DNA of 64,000 bases from Waddlia chondrophila WSU 86-1044 (GTDB taxonomy: Bacteria > Chlamydiota > Chlamydiia > Chlamydiales > Waddliaceae), in NCBI RefSeq assembly GCF_000092785.1, contig NC_014225.1:1563340-1627339 (forward strand), written 5' to 3'. Within the stretch, counting starts at the first letter, position 1; every line of letters starts with the position of its first letter. The notes under the pieces are model-generated. The model ran no database searches. It was not told where the DNA came from and saw only the letters and a program-made list of their open reading frames with translations. Shown one piece after another: positions 9,978 to 18,967 of the stretch. The position numbers and the translations under genes were made by a program.

Positions 9978-10442
9978 TTATTCGTCATCGGATGATTTGA
10001 GAGAAAAAGAAATATTTGCTTTTTGCAATTTATCTTTTGCGGAAACTGAAATTTTATCCGCTTCGATCGTCACTTTCTTGGTCAATTCGCCCTCTCCGAG
10101 AATTTTCAGCCCGTGAGATTTTCCATTAATGAAACCACGTTGACGCAAAGTTTCAATGCTGACAACATCTCCATCTTGATAGAGCTTGTCAATTTGTCCA
10201 AGATTGATACTGTCCAATTTCTTTTGGAACCTTGCGTTGGAAAACCCTCTGATCGGCAGTTTCATAAAAAGTCTGAACTGTCCGCCTTCATAACCCAAAC
10301 GTCTTGTATATCCAGAACGGGATCCAGCACCTTTTTCACCACGTCCACAAGTTTTTCCAACACCTGAACCAATTCCGCGGCCAACACGTCGGCGAGACTT
10401 GGTCACTTTTGAACTATTTTTTAAGTTATTTAGCTTGTGCAT
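9978..10442 (-). CDS. rplO: 50S ribosomal protein L15
   Basis: Large-subunit protein of 154 residues. The Gly/Arg-rich N-terminus (RRVGRGIGSGVGKTCGRGEKG) and GYEGGQFRLFMKLPIRGF are typical L15. Its start lies 17 bases inside the end of rpsE, implying translational coupling. rpmD (L30), which separates rpsE and rplO in most bacteria, is missing here, as I recall for Chlamydia. Confidence 0.96.
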   Translation of the reverse strand: MHKLNNLKNSSKVTKSRRRVGRGIGSGVGKTCGRGEKGAGSRSGYTRRLGYEGGQFRLFMKLPIRGFSNARFQKKLDSINLGQIDKLYQDGDVVSIETLRQRGFINGKSHGLKILGEGELTKKVTIEADKISVSAKDKLQKANISFSLKSSDDE

Positions 10443-10914
10443 TTTCCCCTCTCAACTTCCGAATATCGCTACGTGCGCTTAACTCATCTAAAGCTTTAAA
10501 AGTCGCTTTCACCTGATTGATTGGATTATTTGAACCTAAACTTTTTGCCATGACATCCTTGATGCCGGCCATCTCTAAAACCGCACGAACCCTAGATCCT
10601 GCGATAACTCCAGCACCTCTAGGAGCAGGCCGAAGAAGAATTTTAGCTCCATCCCAATCGACGATCACTTCATGAGGAATTGTTGTCCCTTCAGAGGCGA
10701 AAGTCATCAGATTTTTTCGCGCAGACTCGCCACCTTTACGAATAGCGTCTGTTAACTCATTAGCTTTTGCAAAACCATATCCAATTTTACCTTTGCCATC
10801 GCCAGCAAGAATTAAGGCAGAAAAGCTGAACTTTCGACCACCCTTGACGACTTTTGAACAACGGTTAATATAGAGAACTTTTTCTTCGATCTCGCCTTTT
10901 TCTTGTTCGCTCAT
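10426..10914 (-). CDS. rpsE: 30S ribosomal protein S5
   Basis: Small-subunit protein involved in decoding fidelity, 162 residues. It has the double-stranded-RNA-binding-like N-domain with VVKGGRKFSFSALILAGD and KIGYGFAKANEL. The C-terminal domain has LLRPAPRGAGVIAGSRVRAV and AGIKDVMAKSLGSNNPIN. It overlaps rplO by 17 bases. Confidence 0.97.
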   Translation of the reverse strand: MSEQEKGEIEEKVLYINRCSKVVKGGRKFSFSALILAGDGKGKIGYGFAKANELTDAIRKGGESARKNLMTFASEGTTIPHEVIVDWDGAKILLRPAPRGAGVIAGSRVRAVLEMAGIKDVMAKSLGSNNPINQVKATFKALDELSARSDIRKLRGENAQAK

Positions 10915-10937
10915 TATCTCAACCTATCTTTAATCAC

Positions 10938-11309
10938 TTAAAACTTTAACCCGGCTTCGCGTGCTGCGTCTGCCAATTCTTTAAGAATGCCGTGGTATTT
11001 ATGCGCCCCCCTATCAAAGACCACTTCTTTGACATTTTGTTTGACCGCGCGTTCAGCGATGATCTCTCCAAGTTTACGGGCAGACTCTTTATTGCATTTG
11101 TTAAATTCAGTATTCTTCAAATCCTTTGAACGCGTTGAAGTCGACGCAAGCGTGATGCCTTTGTTATCATCAATCAACTGAACTTCAATATTTTGGTTGC
11201 TTTTCACAACACAGAGCCTAGGCTTTAAAGAAGTTCCGCGTAACTGCTTGCGAACTCTGAATACTCTTCTCTTACGTTTTTGATTTTGCTTATATTCAAC
11301 AGTTTTCAT
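10938..11309 (-). CDS. rplR: 50S ribosomal protein L18
   Basis: 5S rRNA-binding protein of 123 residues. Recognisable pieces are RVFRVRKQLRGTSLKPRLCV, the central VQLIDDNKGITLASTSTR and the C-terminal VVFDRGAHKYHGILKELADA. It lies between rplF (9-base gap) and rpsE. Confidence 0.96.
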   Translation of the reverse strand: MKTVEYKQNQKRKRRVFRVRKQLRGTSLKPRLCVVKSNQNIEVQLIDDNKGITLASTSTRSKDLKNTEFNKCNKESARKLGEIIAERAVKQNVKEVVFDRGAHKYHGILKELADAAREAGLKF

Positions 11310-11318
11310 AATACCCTT

Positions 11319-11861
11319 TTACTTTTTAGCCGCTGATTTACCAGCTTTACGTCTGACATACTCTCCAGAATATCTAATCCCTTTTCCTTGGTATGGCTCA
11401 GGGGGTCGAATCGATCGCACTGTGGACGCAAATTCACCGATTTGCTGCTTATCGGGCCCGCTGATAATAATTTTGGTATTTTTCTCAACTTTGATTTCAA
11501 GTCCTTGAGGAATCGTCAAATTGGTCGGATGCGACAAACCAACTTGCAAGTTCAAGAGATTCCCTTGAACAGCAGCCCGGTAACCAACACCGATCATCTC
11601 AAGATGTTTTTCAAAGCCTTGCGACGCTCCATGAACCATATTTTTGATTAAAGCATGATAGAGGCCTTGAAAATTTTTCATATCTTTCGCGTTTTGATCA
11701 AGCTGAACATGAACTTTACCCTCTTCAACAATCACATTGATGCCTTTCATGATTTTCTGCTCAAGCTGCCCCTTAGGGCCTTTGACTGAAATCTTTTCTT
11801 GATCGACTTTAACTTCAACCCCATTTGGAATATCAACTGGGACTTTTGCTTTACGTGTCAT
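11319..11861 (-). CDS. rplF: 50S ribosomal protein L6
   Basis: Large-subunit stalk-base protein of 180 residues with two alpha-beta repeats. It contains VKGPKGQLEQ in the first repeat, and LEMIGVGYRAAVQGNLLNLQ and IRPPEPYQGKGIRYSGE in the second, the classic L6 signature. It lies 24 bases after rpsH. Confidence 0.97.
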   Translation of the reverse strand: MTRKAKVPVDIPNGVEVKVDQEKISVKGPKGQLEQKIMKGINVIVEEGKVHVQLDQNAKDMKNFQGLYHALIKNMVHGASQGFEKHLEMIGVGYRAAVQGNLLNLQVGLSHPTNLTIPQGLEIKVEKNTKIIISGPDKQQIGEFASTVRSIRPPEPYQGKGIRYSGEYVRRKAGKSAAKK

Positions 11862-11885
11862 TTCAGAATTCTCCTAAACTTTCAA

Positions 11886-12287
11886 TTACCAAATGAGACA
11901 GAGGAGTTCTCCGCCGACCTTTTTGTTTTGTGCTTCATTTCCGGACAAAATTCCGCTTGAGGTGGAAAGGATCGAAACGCCCAAGCCTCCATAAAACTTC
12001 GGAATTTCATTGTGTTTAACGTATTTTCTCAGTCCTGGTCTTGAAAGCCGTTTGAGTCCTTTGATTGCGGGTTGCCTATATGCACCATATCGTAGAAAAA
12101 CTCGAATGGTCCCGCGATCGTTGTTGTCCTTTTTAACGAGATAATTCTCGATAAAACCTTCATTCTTTAAAATGTCTGCAAGGCTTTGCTTCATCTTGCT
12201 CCAATTGATATCGACATAGCGGTGTTGGGCCTTCAAACCATTTCTAATTCTTGTAAGAAAGTCGGCGACTGGGTCAGTTACTGCCAT
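11886..12287 (-). CDS. rpsH: 30S ribosomal protein S8
   Basis: 16S rRNA-binding assembly protein of 133 residues. It starts VTDPVADFLTRIRNGLKA and has the C-terminal GGLGVSILSTSSGILS and GGELLCLIW; the last residues replace the usual LCYVW-like end. It directly follows rplE. rpsN (S14) is absent from between them, as in Chlamydia, where rpsN lies elsewhere. Confidence 0.97.
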   Translation of the reverse strand: MAVTDPVADFLTRIRNGLKAQHRYVDINWSKMKQSLADILKNEGFIENYLVKKDNNDRGTIRVFLRYGAYRQPAIKGLKRLSRPGLRKYVKHNEIPKFYGGLGVSILSTSSGILSGNEAQNKKVGGELLCLIW

Positions 12288-12307
12288 TTTCTATCTCCTA
12301 TAAATAT

Positions 12308-12865
12308 TTATATGGTTACCGACACTGGCAACTTTTTAAAAGGCAAGCCTAGCAATCTTAAAAGTTCGATGCATTGTTCATCACTTTTTGCTGTAGTCAC
12401 GAATGTAATGTGCATCCCTTGAGTTCTCTTGACTTCGTCTAAATTGAGCTCTGGAAAAATCTGCTGATCGTCCAATCCAAGTGTGTAGTTACCGCTTCCA
12501 TCTCCCTTAGGATTAAAACCGCGAAAGTCGCGAATCCTTGGGCAGACGATATTAAAAAATCTGTCCATAAAGTCAAACATGCGATCACCACGCAAAGTTA
12601 CTTTTAAGCCAATCGGCATCCCTTCACGAAGTTTAAAATTCGAAATCGATTTTTTTGCTTTCGTGAGAATCGGTTTTTGTCCGGAAATCAATGAAAGTTC
12701 ATTGATGCAGTCTTGGATAGCATTTTTATCCTTTGCAGCTTCTGCAATCCCCATGTTGATCACAACCTTCCTTAACGTTGGAATCGTCATCGGATTGGAG
12801 CAGTCAAATTTCTTCTGCAGCTCTTCCTTTACTTTCTCTCTATAATATTTTTTCAACCTAGACAT
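12308..12865 (-). CDS. rplE: 50S ribosomal protein L5
   Basis: 5S rRNA-binding protein of 185 residues that contacts P-site tRNA. Diagnostic stretches are [47 protein letters not shown] and [19 protein letters not shown]. It follows rplX after a 26-base gap. Confidence 0.97.
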   Translation of the reverse strand: MSRLKKYYREKVKEELQKKFDCSNPMTIPTLRKVVINMGIAEAAKDKNAIQDCINELSLISGQKPILTKAKKSISNFKLREGMPIGLKVTLRGDRMFDFMDRFFNIVCPRIRDFRGFNPKGDGSGNYTLGLDDQQIFPELNLDEVKRTQGMHITFVTTAKSDEQCIELLRLLGLPFKKLPVSVTI

Positions 12866-12891
12866 ACGTGCACTCTTTACTTTGAATAACT

Positions 12892-13245
12892 TTATTCGCC
12901 TTTCTTTTTTACGGATCGGTAAGTCGCATCGGTATCCCCTTCACGGTACACCAAAATACGATTGCCTTCATGGTCAATGCCAACCCGCAGTTTGCGAGGT
13001 TTCTCTTCATCAACACACAGCGTGACATTTGAAATATGGATCGGTCTTTCCATATCAATAATCCCGCCCTGCGGATTTAACTGGCTCTTTTTTACGTGCT
13101 TTTTCCGTACGTTTACACCTGCCACGATAATACGATCTTCTGTGCGAGATTGCACAGTGCCTACCAAGCCTTTATCGTTGCCGGCGATGACCATTACTCT
13201 GTCGCCTGTGCGAATTTTTTTGTTTTGTTTCTTCTTTTTTTGCAT
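12892..13245 (-). CDS. rplX: 50S ribosomal protein L24
   Basis: Large-subunit assembly initiator of 117 residues. A KOW motif opens the protein ([20 protein letters not shown]). The segment [20 protein letters not shown] is conserved L24 sequence. It is followed closely by rplE and preceded by rplN. Confidence 0.96.
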   Translation of the reverse strand: MQKKKKQNKKIRTGDRVMVIAGNDKGLVGTVQSRTEDRIIVAGVNVRKKHVKKSQLNPQGGIIDMERPIHISNVTLCVDEEKPRKLRVGIDHEGNRILVYREGDTDATYRSVKKKGE

Positions 13246-13265
13246 CGGTCAATGTATCCTTTAAC

Positions 13266-13634
13266 TTAGATAACCTCAGGTGCCAAAGACACAATTTTCA
13301 GATAGTTTTTATCTCTCAACTCTCGCGCGACCGGCCCAAAAACACGCGAACCTTTTGGGTTTTTCTTGTCATCAATCAATACACAAGCGTTTGTATCGAA
13401 CTTTAATTTTGTGCCGTCGGGGCGCTTGATATAATATTTTGTCCTCACGATGACAGCCTTGACAACCTCACCTTTTTTGATCGAACCGTTAGGCTCAGCC
13501 TCTTGGACAGAGGCAACAATGATGTCGCCGACGTTTGCATATCTACGCTTAGATCCTCCTAGGACCTTGAAGCATTTCACACGTTTAGCTCCAGTATTGT
13601 CTGCTACTAATAATTCTGACTCTTGTTGAATCAT
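13266..13634 (-). CDS. rplN: 50S ribosomal protein L14
   Basis: Large-subunit protein of 122 residues at the intersubunit interface. It has [20 protein letters not shown], the signature [14 protein letters not shown], and the C-terminal [20 protein letters not shown]. It lies 47 bases downstream of rpsQ. Confidence 0.97.
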   Translation of the reverse strand: MIQQESELLVADNTGAKRVKCFKVLGGSKRRYANVGDIIVASVQEAEPNGSIKKGEVVKAVIVRTKYYIKRPDGTKLKFDTNACVLIDDKKNPKGSRVFGPVARELRDKNYLKIVSLAPEVI

Positions 13635-13681
13635 TTTCTATCTCCTAAGGGAGTCCTTCGTTATTTAATATTCGATTTACT

Positions 13682-13933
13682 TTAATTCTTTTCCACAACA
13701 CGCCATCTCTTTAATTTTGAGTAGGGACGTGTCTCAGAAATTGTCACAGTATCACCGATCTGAAGTTGATCATTTTCAACATGAGCGTAAAATTTATTCG
13801 CTCTTTTGATCACTTTACCATATCGAGGATGCTGCATAGTTCTTTCAACCCGAACGATCACAGTTTTGTCCATTTTATTAGAAACAACTGTTCCTGTTTT
13901 CGTCTTGCGTTTTGCTGTACCTTTAGCAGTCAT
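13682..13933 (-). CDS. rpsQ: 30S ribosomal protein S17
   Basis: Small-subunit assembly protein of 83 residues. It shows the S17 core [35 protein letters not shown] and [18 protein letters not shown]. It lies 14 bases after rpmC. Confidence 0.97.
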   Translation of the reverse strand: MTAKGTAKRKTKTGTVVSNKMDKTVIVRVERTMQHPRYGKVIKRANKFYAHVENDQLQIGDTVTISETRPYSKLKRWRVVEKN

Positions 13934-13947
13934 AGTTTCCTCAGCTT

Positions 13948-14154
13948 TTAACGGTTCGCCAGTTGCTTCTCACGAATAATCGTGTTAAATTTGGCGATAT
14001 CTTTCTTTTTCTCTCTCAATAAATGAGGCTTTTCAAGCTTTTTGCTTCTCTTCATTTCGTTCTTCAACTCAAAAAGCTCTCTCTTCGACTCTTCAAGTTT
14101 TGCAACCAATTCTTCAATCGATTGATCTCTCATTTCTTGTGGCTTCATGATCAC
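13948..14154 (-). CDS. rpmC: 50S ribosomal protein L29
   Basis: Exit-tunnel protein of 68 residues, predicted two-helix coiled hairpin. It contains [20 protein letters not shown] and the closing [17 protein letters not shown] that identifies L29. It is tightly packed between rplP and rpsQ. The first methionines give two possible starts (MIMKPQEM); I keep the longer. Confidence 0.93.
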   Translation of the reverse strand: MIMKPQEMRDQSIEELVAKLEESKRELFELKNEMKRSKKLEKPHLLREKKKDIAKFNTIIREKQLANR

Positions 14155-14159
14155 TACCC

Positions 14160-14579
14160 TTAAACTTGTTCTACCCGGTCAACAAAACGGGTTTTAATTG
14201 CTAATTTAGCAGCAGCTCGCCTCAAAGCATTTTGAGCGACATCGCGCGGAACATTGGCAACTTCAAATAAAATTCTTCCGGGTCTGACGACTGCAACCCA
14301 CTGGTCGACTCCGCCTTTTCCTTTACCCATTCTAACTTCTGCAGGTTTCTTTGTGATCGGCTTATCCGGGAAAATACGGATCCACACTTTTCCACGACGA
14401 CTGAAATATCGGTTAATCGCGACACGGCAAGCTTCGATCTGTCTTCCCGTTATCCAACCTCTTTCAAGAGCTTGAATACCGAATTCACCAAAGTGGACAA
14501 AGTTAGCACCTTTGCTCAATCCTCGCATCTGTCCTTTTTGGACTTTGCGCCTTTTTGTACGTTTTGGCATTAATACCAT
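14160..14579 (-). CDS. rplP: 50S ribosomal protein L16
   Basis: Large-subunit protein near the peptidyl-transferase centre, up to 139 residues. It has [17 protein letters not shown], the arginine-rich core, and [20 protein letters not shown]. Two ATGs lie nine bases apart (14579 and 14570). An AAGGAG site inside the end of rpsC is 12 bases before the first, which I prefer. Confidence 0.96.
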   Translation of the reverse strand: MVLMPKRTKRRKVQKGQMRGLSKGANFVHFGEFGIQALERGWITGRQIEACRVAINRYFSRRGKVWIRIFPDKPITKKPAEVRMGKGKGGVDQWVAVVRPGRILFEVANVPRDVAQNALRRAAAKLAIKTRFVDRVEQV

Positions 14580-14582
14580 GGC

Positions 14583-15230
14583 TTATCCATTCTCCTTCTT
14601 ACTGTAGTTGTCATCGCCTCGGTTAATCCAAACTTTAACCCCAATCGTTCCGTATGTGGTTTCAGCCCTGCTTGTCGCATAGTCAATATTCGCTCTCAAC
14701 GTATGAAGAGGAATACTGCCTTCTTTATACCATTCGGTTCGAGCAATCTCAGCACCGCCCAATCGTCCGGAAGTTTGAACTTTAATTCCAACAGCACCAG
14801 CATCGAGCGATGACTGGATCGCCTTCTTTAAGGCCCTGCGGAAAGGGATTCTTCTTTCCAATTGCTTAGCAATACCATCTGCAACAACTTGCGCATCTGC
14901 ATCAGGTCTTTTAATCTCTTCAACTTCAACCCAAACCTGCTTGCCTGTAAGTTTGTAGAGCTCGGTTTTAAGAGCGTCAATTTCTGCGCCTTTTTTACCA
15001 ATGACAAGGCCTGGACGAGCAGTGACAATTGTCACTTCTATTTTTTCACTCATTCGCCTAATTTTGATCTTGGAGGTCCCTACAAGCTGCGATTTTTTTA
15101 ACAGATATTCCCGAATCCGGCGGTCTTCAACAAGGAAATCGCCGAATTCTTGCTTATTAGCAAACCATTTTGATCTCCAGTCTTTTTTTCGAACCAAACG
15201 GAATCCAATCGGATTTACTTTTTGTCCCAT
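14583..15230 (-). CDS. rpsC: 30S ribosomal protein S3
   Basis: Small-subunit head protein at the mRNA entry, 215 residues from the chosen start. That start is the ATG reading [18 protein letters not shown], the universal S3 N-terminus. An AAGGAGCG site lies just upstream of it, so the longer open frame to 15254 is not used. A KH domain ([17 protein letters not shown]) and the C-terminal [16 protein letters not shown] complete the match. It follows rplV by four bases. Confidence 0.96.
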   Translation of the reverse strand: MGQKVNPIGFRLVRKKDWRSKWFANKQEFGDFLVEDRRIREYLLKKSQLVGTSKIKIRRMSEKIEVTIVTARPGLVIGKKGAEIDALKTELYKLTGKQVWVEVEEIKRPDADAQVVADGIAKQLERRIPFRRALKKAIQSSLDAGAVGIKVQTSGRLGGAEIARTEWYKEGSIPLHTLRANIDYATSRAETTYGTIGVKVWINRGDDNYSKKENG

Positions 15231-15234
15231 TCGC

Positions 15235-15585
15235 TTACGCTCCTTCTCCTGCACTTACAACAACAGTAAAGTGACTCGTTCTTTTTAAAATCGGATGACG
15301 TCCGCCCCTGTTTCGAGGTTTCGCTCTTTTAAAAGTTGGCCCCTCGTCAACACGAACTTCACTGACGATTAAATTTTCCCTACGGGCTTCCAATTGCGTC
15401 TCCGCATTGGCAACAGCGCTGTCCAATGTTTTTTTCAACAGCCGGCCAGCTTTCATATTGCTGTATTGGAGCTGCAGCGAAGCATCTTCAACAGGAATGC
15501 CTCTGATTAAATCTGCGGCAAGCCGCGCTTTTCGCGGACTAATCCTTACATATTTCGTAATAGCTTTTGCGTTATTTTCGGCCAT
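15235..15585 (-). CDS. rplV: 50S ribosomal protein L22
   Basis: Exit-tunnel protein of 116 residues. It has [20 protein letters not shown] at the N-terminus and [19 protein letters not shown] for the tunnel hairpin. It overlaps nothing if rpsC starts at 15230. It lies 10 bases after rpsS. Confidence 0.97.
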   Translation of the reverse strand: MAENNAKAITKYVRISPRKARLAADLIRGIPVEDASLQLQYSNMKAGRLLKKTLDSAVANAETQLEARRENLIVSEVRVDEGPTFKRAKPRNRGGRHPILKRTSHFTVVVSAGEGA

Positions 15586-15595
15586 CTTTTATCCC

Positions 15596-15862
15596 TTATT
15601 TCTTAACTGGGTGTCCTTTAAACACGCGGGTAGGAGAAAATTCGCCTAAACGGTGTCCCACCATATTCTCAGATACAAATACAGTCAGAAATTTGTGGCC
15701 ATTGTGAACCTCAAATGTATGTCCTACCATATCTGGAATAATCATTGATCGGCGCGACCAGGTTTTAATTGGTTTTTTGGTTCCAGCTTCATTTTGGTCA
15801 TCAACTTTTTTCAGCAGATGGTGGTCTACAAAAAACCCTTTCTTAAGCGATCTTTTTGCCAT
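15596..15862 (-). CDS. rpsS: 30S ribosomal protein S19
   Basis: Small-subunit head protein of 88 residues. It carries [33 protein letters not shown] and [17 protein letters not shown], all diagnostic for S19. It starts two bases after the rplB stop. Confidence 0.97.
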   Translation of the reverse strand: MAKRSLKKGFFVDHHLLKKVDDQNEAGTKKPIKTWSRRSMIIPDMVGHTFEVHNGHKFLTVFVSENMVGHRLGEFSPTRVFKGHPVKK

Positions 15863-15864
15863 AG

Positions 15865-16710
15865 TTATTTTTTCCTACGATCTTTAACAATAAGTTTTCT
15901 TGACTTGGAAATCGATCTGGTACGATATCCTTTGGTATACATAGCCCAAGGAGTTTGAGGAATGTTACCTTTGTTTCTTCCTTCAGCACCACCGTGCGGG
16001 TGGTCAACAGGGTTCATGGCAGTTCCCCGGACAGTCGGGCGAATCCCCTTCCAACGGTTCCTTCCAGCTTTCCCTTCAACCCTCAAGCTGTGTTCAGGAT
16101 TGGAAACGGAACCAAAACTTGCTTTGCAACTTTCATTGACCATGCGCACCTCTCCGGAAGGCATACGCAAAGTCGCATAACCGCCGCTGCGCGCCATCAA
16201 CTGTGCAGACATCCCTGCCGATCTGACCAATTTAGCACCGCGTCCGGGGATCATCTCAATACAATGAACGACCGAACCCAACGGCATATCTTTAAGCTTC
16301 ATGCAGCATCCAACAGAATAAGGAGGCTTGTCGCTAGTCATCACAACAGCACCCTCTTTCAACCCTTGAGGAGCAATAATATACCGTTTTTCACCATCTA
16401 CATAATTGAGAAGGGCAATATAAGCTGATCGGTTAGGATCATATTCAATCGAGGCAACTTTTGCAGGAATATTCCATTTATCTCTTTTGAAATCTACGAT
16501 GCGGTATTTTCTCTTGTGTCCTCCACCTTTGTGACGACAGGTGATTCTTCCAAGATTATTTCTTCCGTTTGTCCTTTTCTTAGGCAGAAGTAGTGATTTT
16601 GTTGGTTCAACAACCTTTCTGTTATTTTTATTCGGACGTGTGAGTTGTTCCCTCTTTGGAAGGATCAATTGTCTCGTTCCTGGTGTTCTTGGCCGGTACT
16701 TCTTTAACAT
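15865..16710 (-). CDS. rplB: 50S ribosomal protein L2
   Basis: Large-subunit protein of 281 residues needed for peptidyl-transferase activity and subunit joining. It has the RNA-binding domain [20 protein letters not shown] and the C-terminal segment [18 protein letters not shown] with the essential histidine. It lies between rplW and rpsS in the canonical S10 order. Confidence 0.98.
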   Translation of the reverse strand: MLKKYRPRTPGTRQLILPKREQLTRPNKNNRKVVEPTKSLLLPKKRTNGRNNLGRITCRHKGGGHKRKYRIVDFKRDKWNIPAKVASIEYDPNRSAYIALLNYVDGEKRYIIAPQGLKEGAVVMTSDKPPYSVGCCMKLKDMPLGSVVHCIEMIPGRGAKLVRSAGMSAQLMARSGGYATLRMPSGEVRMVNESCKASFGSVSNPEHSLRVEGKAGRNRWKGIRPTVRGTAMNPVDHPHGGAEGRNKGNIPQTPWAMYTKGYRTRSISKSRKLIVKDRRKK

Positions 16711-16724
16711 CGCTTCATCCTAAT

Positions 16725-17060
16725 TTAGATATTCTCGATAGTATCGCCCTTTTCAAGGGTCACGATCGCCTTTTTAATTCCAGGACGAAATCCCGCGCGC
16801 CCTCGCACTCGGCGTTTTTTCGGTTTAAGATTAATCGTATTTACAGAAACAACTTTGATGTTGTTCTCTTTGTAAATCTGCTCCACTGCCTCAGCAATTT
16901 CGTTCTTATTCGCGCGTTTATCCACGACAAAAACGTATTTTGGGCTTTCGCAACGCTGAACGCATCGATTGCTGTCGTTATTGACCAGCTGCTGCAAAGT
17001 CATTGCCTTTTCTGTCACGTGGATACTTTTAACGACTTGATAGGGATCTTTCTTTTGCAT
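16725..17060 (-). CDS. rplW: 50S ribosomal protein L23
   Basis: Exit-site protein of 111 residues that docks SRP and trigger factor. It has HVTEKAMTLQQLVNNDSN, KYVFVVDKRANKNEIAEAVE and the loop GRAGFRPGIKKAIVTL. It follows rplD by 15 bases. Confidence 0.95.
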   Translation of the reverse strand: MQKKDPYQVVKSIHVTEKAMTLQQLVNNDSNRCVQRCESPKYVFVVDKRANKNEIAEAVEQIYKENNIKVVSVNTINLKPKKRRVRGRAGFRPGIKKAIVTLEKGDTIENI

Positions 17061-17075
17061 TTTTCTTTACCTTGT

Positions 17076-17759
17076 CTAAGCTAGCCAATGATTGATTTCT
17101 TCCAACGCAGCTTCCGTCACAACAATATTGTCCGCCAACATCAAGTCGTAACCGTTCACGTTTTTTGCCAAAGCGAATTGCGTTTTTGGAATATTGTTTA
17201 AACTTTTTCTGAAGTTCTCATGATCGTTGCACTTGACACTAACAGCGACTGTCTTATGCGCCGTCTGAATTTCCTCATGCTTCCCTTCAGCCAAAAACAA
17301 TACTCTTTTCCCAAGGTTTGCTTTCTTAATGAAAGCTGCCAACGTTTTGGTTTTAGGCTTATCCATCATCGCATTTTCGAGAACAATCATCCGGTTCTCT
17401 CTCATCATTTCACCGAGAAGGAATCGAATTGCCGATCTTTTTTCTTTTTTATTGATACGCACGTGTTGATCAAATTTCGGCTTAGGGCCAAAAACAACAC
17501 CACCGCCACGGAATTGAGGAGCAACCAGAGATCCTTGACGTGCTCGACCTGTCCCTTTTTGCCTATGAGGTTTCTTTGTCGTGTGCTTCACCTCAGAACG
17601 CCCTTTAGTATTCGCAGACCACTGACGGGCGTTTTTGCGAATTGCCACGATATACTCTTTGATCAATTGAGAATGAATGCTTGATTCTGTAATCTTCGCG
17701 TTAGCCTCTACAGAACCCGTCTCCTTGCCTTCAAGATTATACTTCTTTAATTCAGTCAT
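17076..17759 (-). CDS. rplD: 50S ribosomal protein L4
   Basis: Exit-tunnel protein of 227 residues. I start it at the ATG at 17759 (MTELKKYNLEGKETG), two bases after the rplC stop; the open frame continues upstream only as a shadow inside rplC. The tunnel loop HTTKKPHRQKGTGRARQGS and the segment FRGGGVVFGPKPK are diagnostic. L4 autoregulates the S10 operon in E. coli; whether it does so here is unknown. Confidence 0.95.
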   Translation of the reverse strand: MTELKKYNLEGKETGSVEANAKITESSIHSQLIKEYIVAIRKNARQWSANTKGRSEVKHTTKKPHRQKGTGRARQGSLVAPQFRGGGVVFGPKPKFDQHVRINKKEKRSAIRFLLGEMMRENRMIVLENAMMDKPKTKTLAAFIKKANLGKRVLFLAEGKHEEIQTAHKTVAVSVKCNDHENFRKSLNNIPKTQFALAKNVNGYDLMLADNIVVTEAALEEINHWLA

Positions 17760-17761
17760 GA

Positions 17762-18424
17762 TTACGCACCTGCCTTTTTCACAGCTTGTCTCATCGTAAC
17801 CACACCATTTTTTGGCCCTGGAATCGATCCTTTGACGACGACGACATTTTCTTCCGGAATAATTTGTACAATCTCTAAATTTTGAATAGTTACTTGCCGA
17901 TTTCCCATCTGACTTGCACGCTTGCCTCCAGGAAAACAACGTCCGGGAGTCGACCGTCCACCTGTAGAGCCCAAGCTTCTATGATTCTTTTTAGCACCGT
18001 GAGAAGCAGGCATTCCGCTAAAACCGTGCAGCTTCATTGCTCCTTGAAACCCCTTGCCGATAGATATCGCTGTCGCATCAATAAATTTCACTTCGTTAAA
18101 TGCTGTCACATCAAATTCCTGCCCTACTTGGTAACCCGTTACATCAGACAATCTAGATTCCAACATATGCCTTCTTGGCTCGACACCAGCCTTCTTAAAA
18201 TGACCTCTCAAAGGCTTTTTAACACGCTGATCCATTGTTCGAGGATCTTTCGTTGTTACTTTGTCAAATCCAACCTGAACCGCATCGTATCCGTCTGTCC
18301 CTTGCGTTTTGATTTGCGTAACAACATTGGGTTCCATTTCGATAACGGTACAGACGACAACATTCCCCTTTTCATCAAAAAGGTGCGTCATTCCACGCTT
18401 CTTTCCCATTAGTTTAAGAGCCAT
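17762..18424 (-). CDS. rplC: 50S ribosomal protein L3
   Basis: First gene of the ribosomal run, 220 residues. L3 lies near the peptidyl-transferase centre. It has GKKRGMTHLFDEKGNVVVCT and, later, the glutamine-methylation loop region SHGAKKNHRSLGSTGGRSTPGR. rpsJ, which heads the S10 operon in most bacteria, is absent, as in Chlamydia. The 222 bases upstream should hold the operon promoter and leader; I see an AGCTTT/AAAGCT hairpin near 18580-18600 but no convincing -35/-10 pair. Confidence 0.97.
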   Translation of the reverse strand: MALKLMGKKRGMTHLFDEKGNVVVCTVIEMEPNVVTQIKTQGTDGYDAVQVGFDKVTTKDPRTMDQRVKKPLRGHFKKAGVEPRRHMLESRLSDVTGYQVGQEFDVTAFNEVKFIDATAISIGKGFQGAMKLHGFSGMPASHGAKKNHRSLGSTGGRSTPGRCFPGGKRASQMGNRQVTIQNLEIVQIIPEENVVVVKGSIPGPKNGVVTMRQAVKKAGA

Positions 18425-18646
18425 AACACAATCCCTTAACTCATCATTTATCGGCTTTTAACCGCACACTTGTTATTGTTTAAATTTCACTAAATTCTCA
18501 GGAATAAACCTTATCAACAAGTGAGAAGCTGCACATGAAATGTGTTCTTCTCCGCGTTTTCAAAGGGACCTTTGCATTCAGCTTTCATTTCTAAAAGCTT
18601 GAATGGAAAGATTATCAAAGATAGTCAATTTAGCACAAGAAAGAAA

Positions 18647-18967
18647 TCAACGAATGTTGATTTTTCTACGTCTTGTCAGCTTGCTATCTAATTTTATCCT
18701 GTCTAAATTTGCATTTTCCTCAACTTCAGCCATCTCAACAACCTCTCTAACCAAAGAGCCTTTTTTGACTCGATAGGTTCCGGGTTTTTTAACTTTACCT
18801 TCCACAACAACCTCTACGAAAGGATTTTGAATAAATTGGGGATGCTGCTTATCAACAATGACATCGCGTTCGGAAAACCAGTAGTTTAAAAAAATAATAA
18901 ATACAAAAAAGCCTACGATCATGATAGCGAACAAATGTTCGTAAAATGGAAGCGCAGGCTTTTTCAT
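18647..18967 (-). CDS. Small membrane-anchored protein with SLBB-like beta-grasp segment
   Basis: A 106-residue protein with one N-terminal membrane segment (about residues 12-30, FAIMIVGFFVFIIFLNYWF) and a short soluble part. The soluble part resembles a soluble-ligand-binding beta-grasp (SLBB/ComEA-type) module: VEVVVEGKVKKPGTYRVKKG, then a helix with VVEMAEVEENANLDRI. Such modules occur in polysaccharide export and DNA-uptake proteins; the substrate here is unknown. Its ATG overlaps the stop of the upstream Inc-like gene (TAATG), so the two are translationally coupled. The soluble part is probably periplasmic. Confidence 0.7.
   Translation of the reverse strand: MKKPALPFYEHLFAIMIVGFFVFIIFLNYWFSERDVIVDKQHPQFIQNPFVEVVVEGKVKKPGTYRVKKGSLVREVVEMAEVEENANLDRIKLDSKLTRRRKINIR

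Noticed and set aside
17760-17939. N-terminal extension of rplD to 17939
   Set aside because: The extra 60 residues are a shadow of the rplC coding sequence. L4 proteins begin near MTELKKYNLEG, and the ATG at 17759 directly follows the rplC stop.
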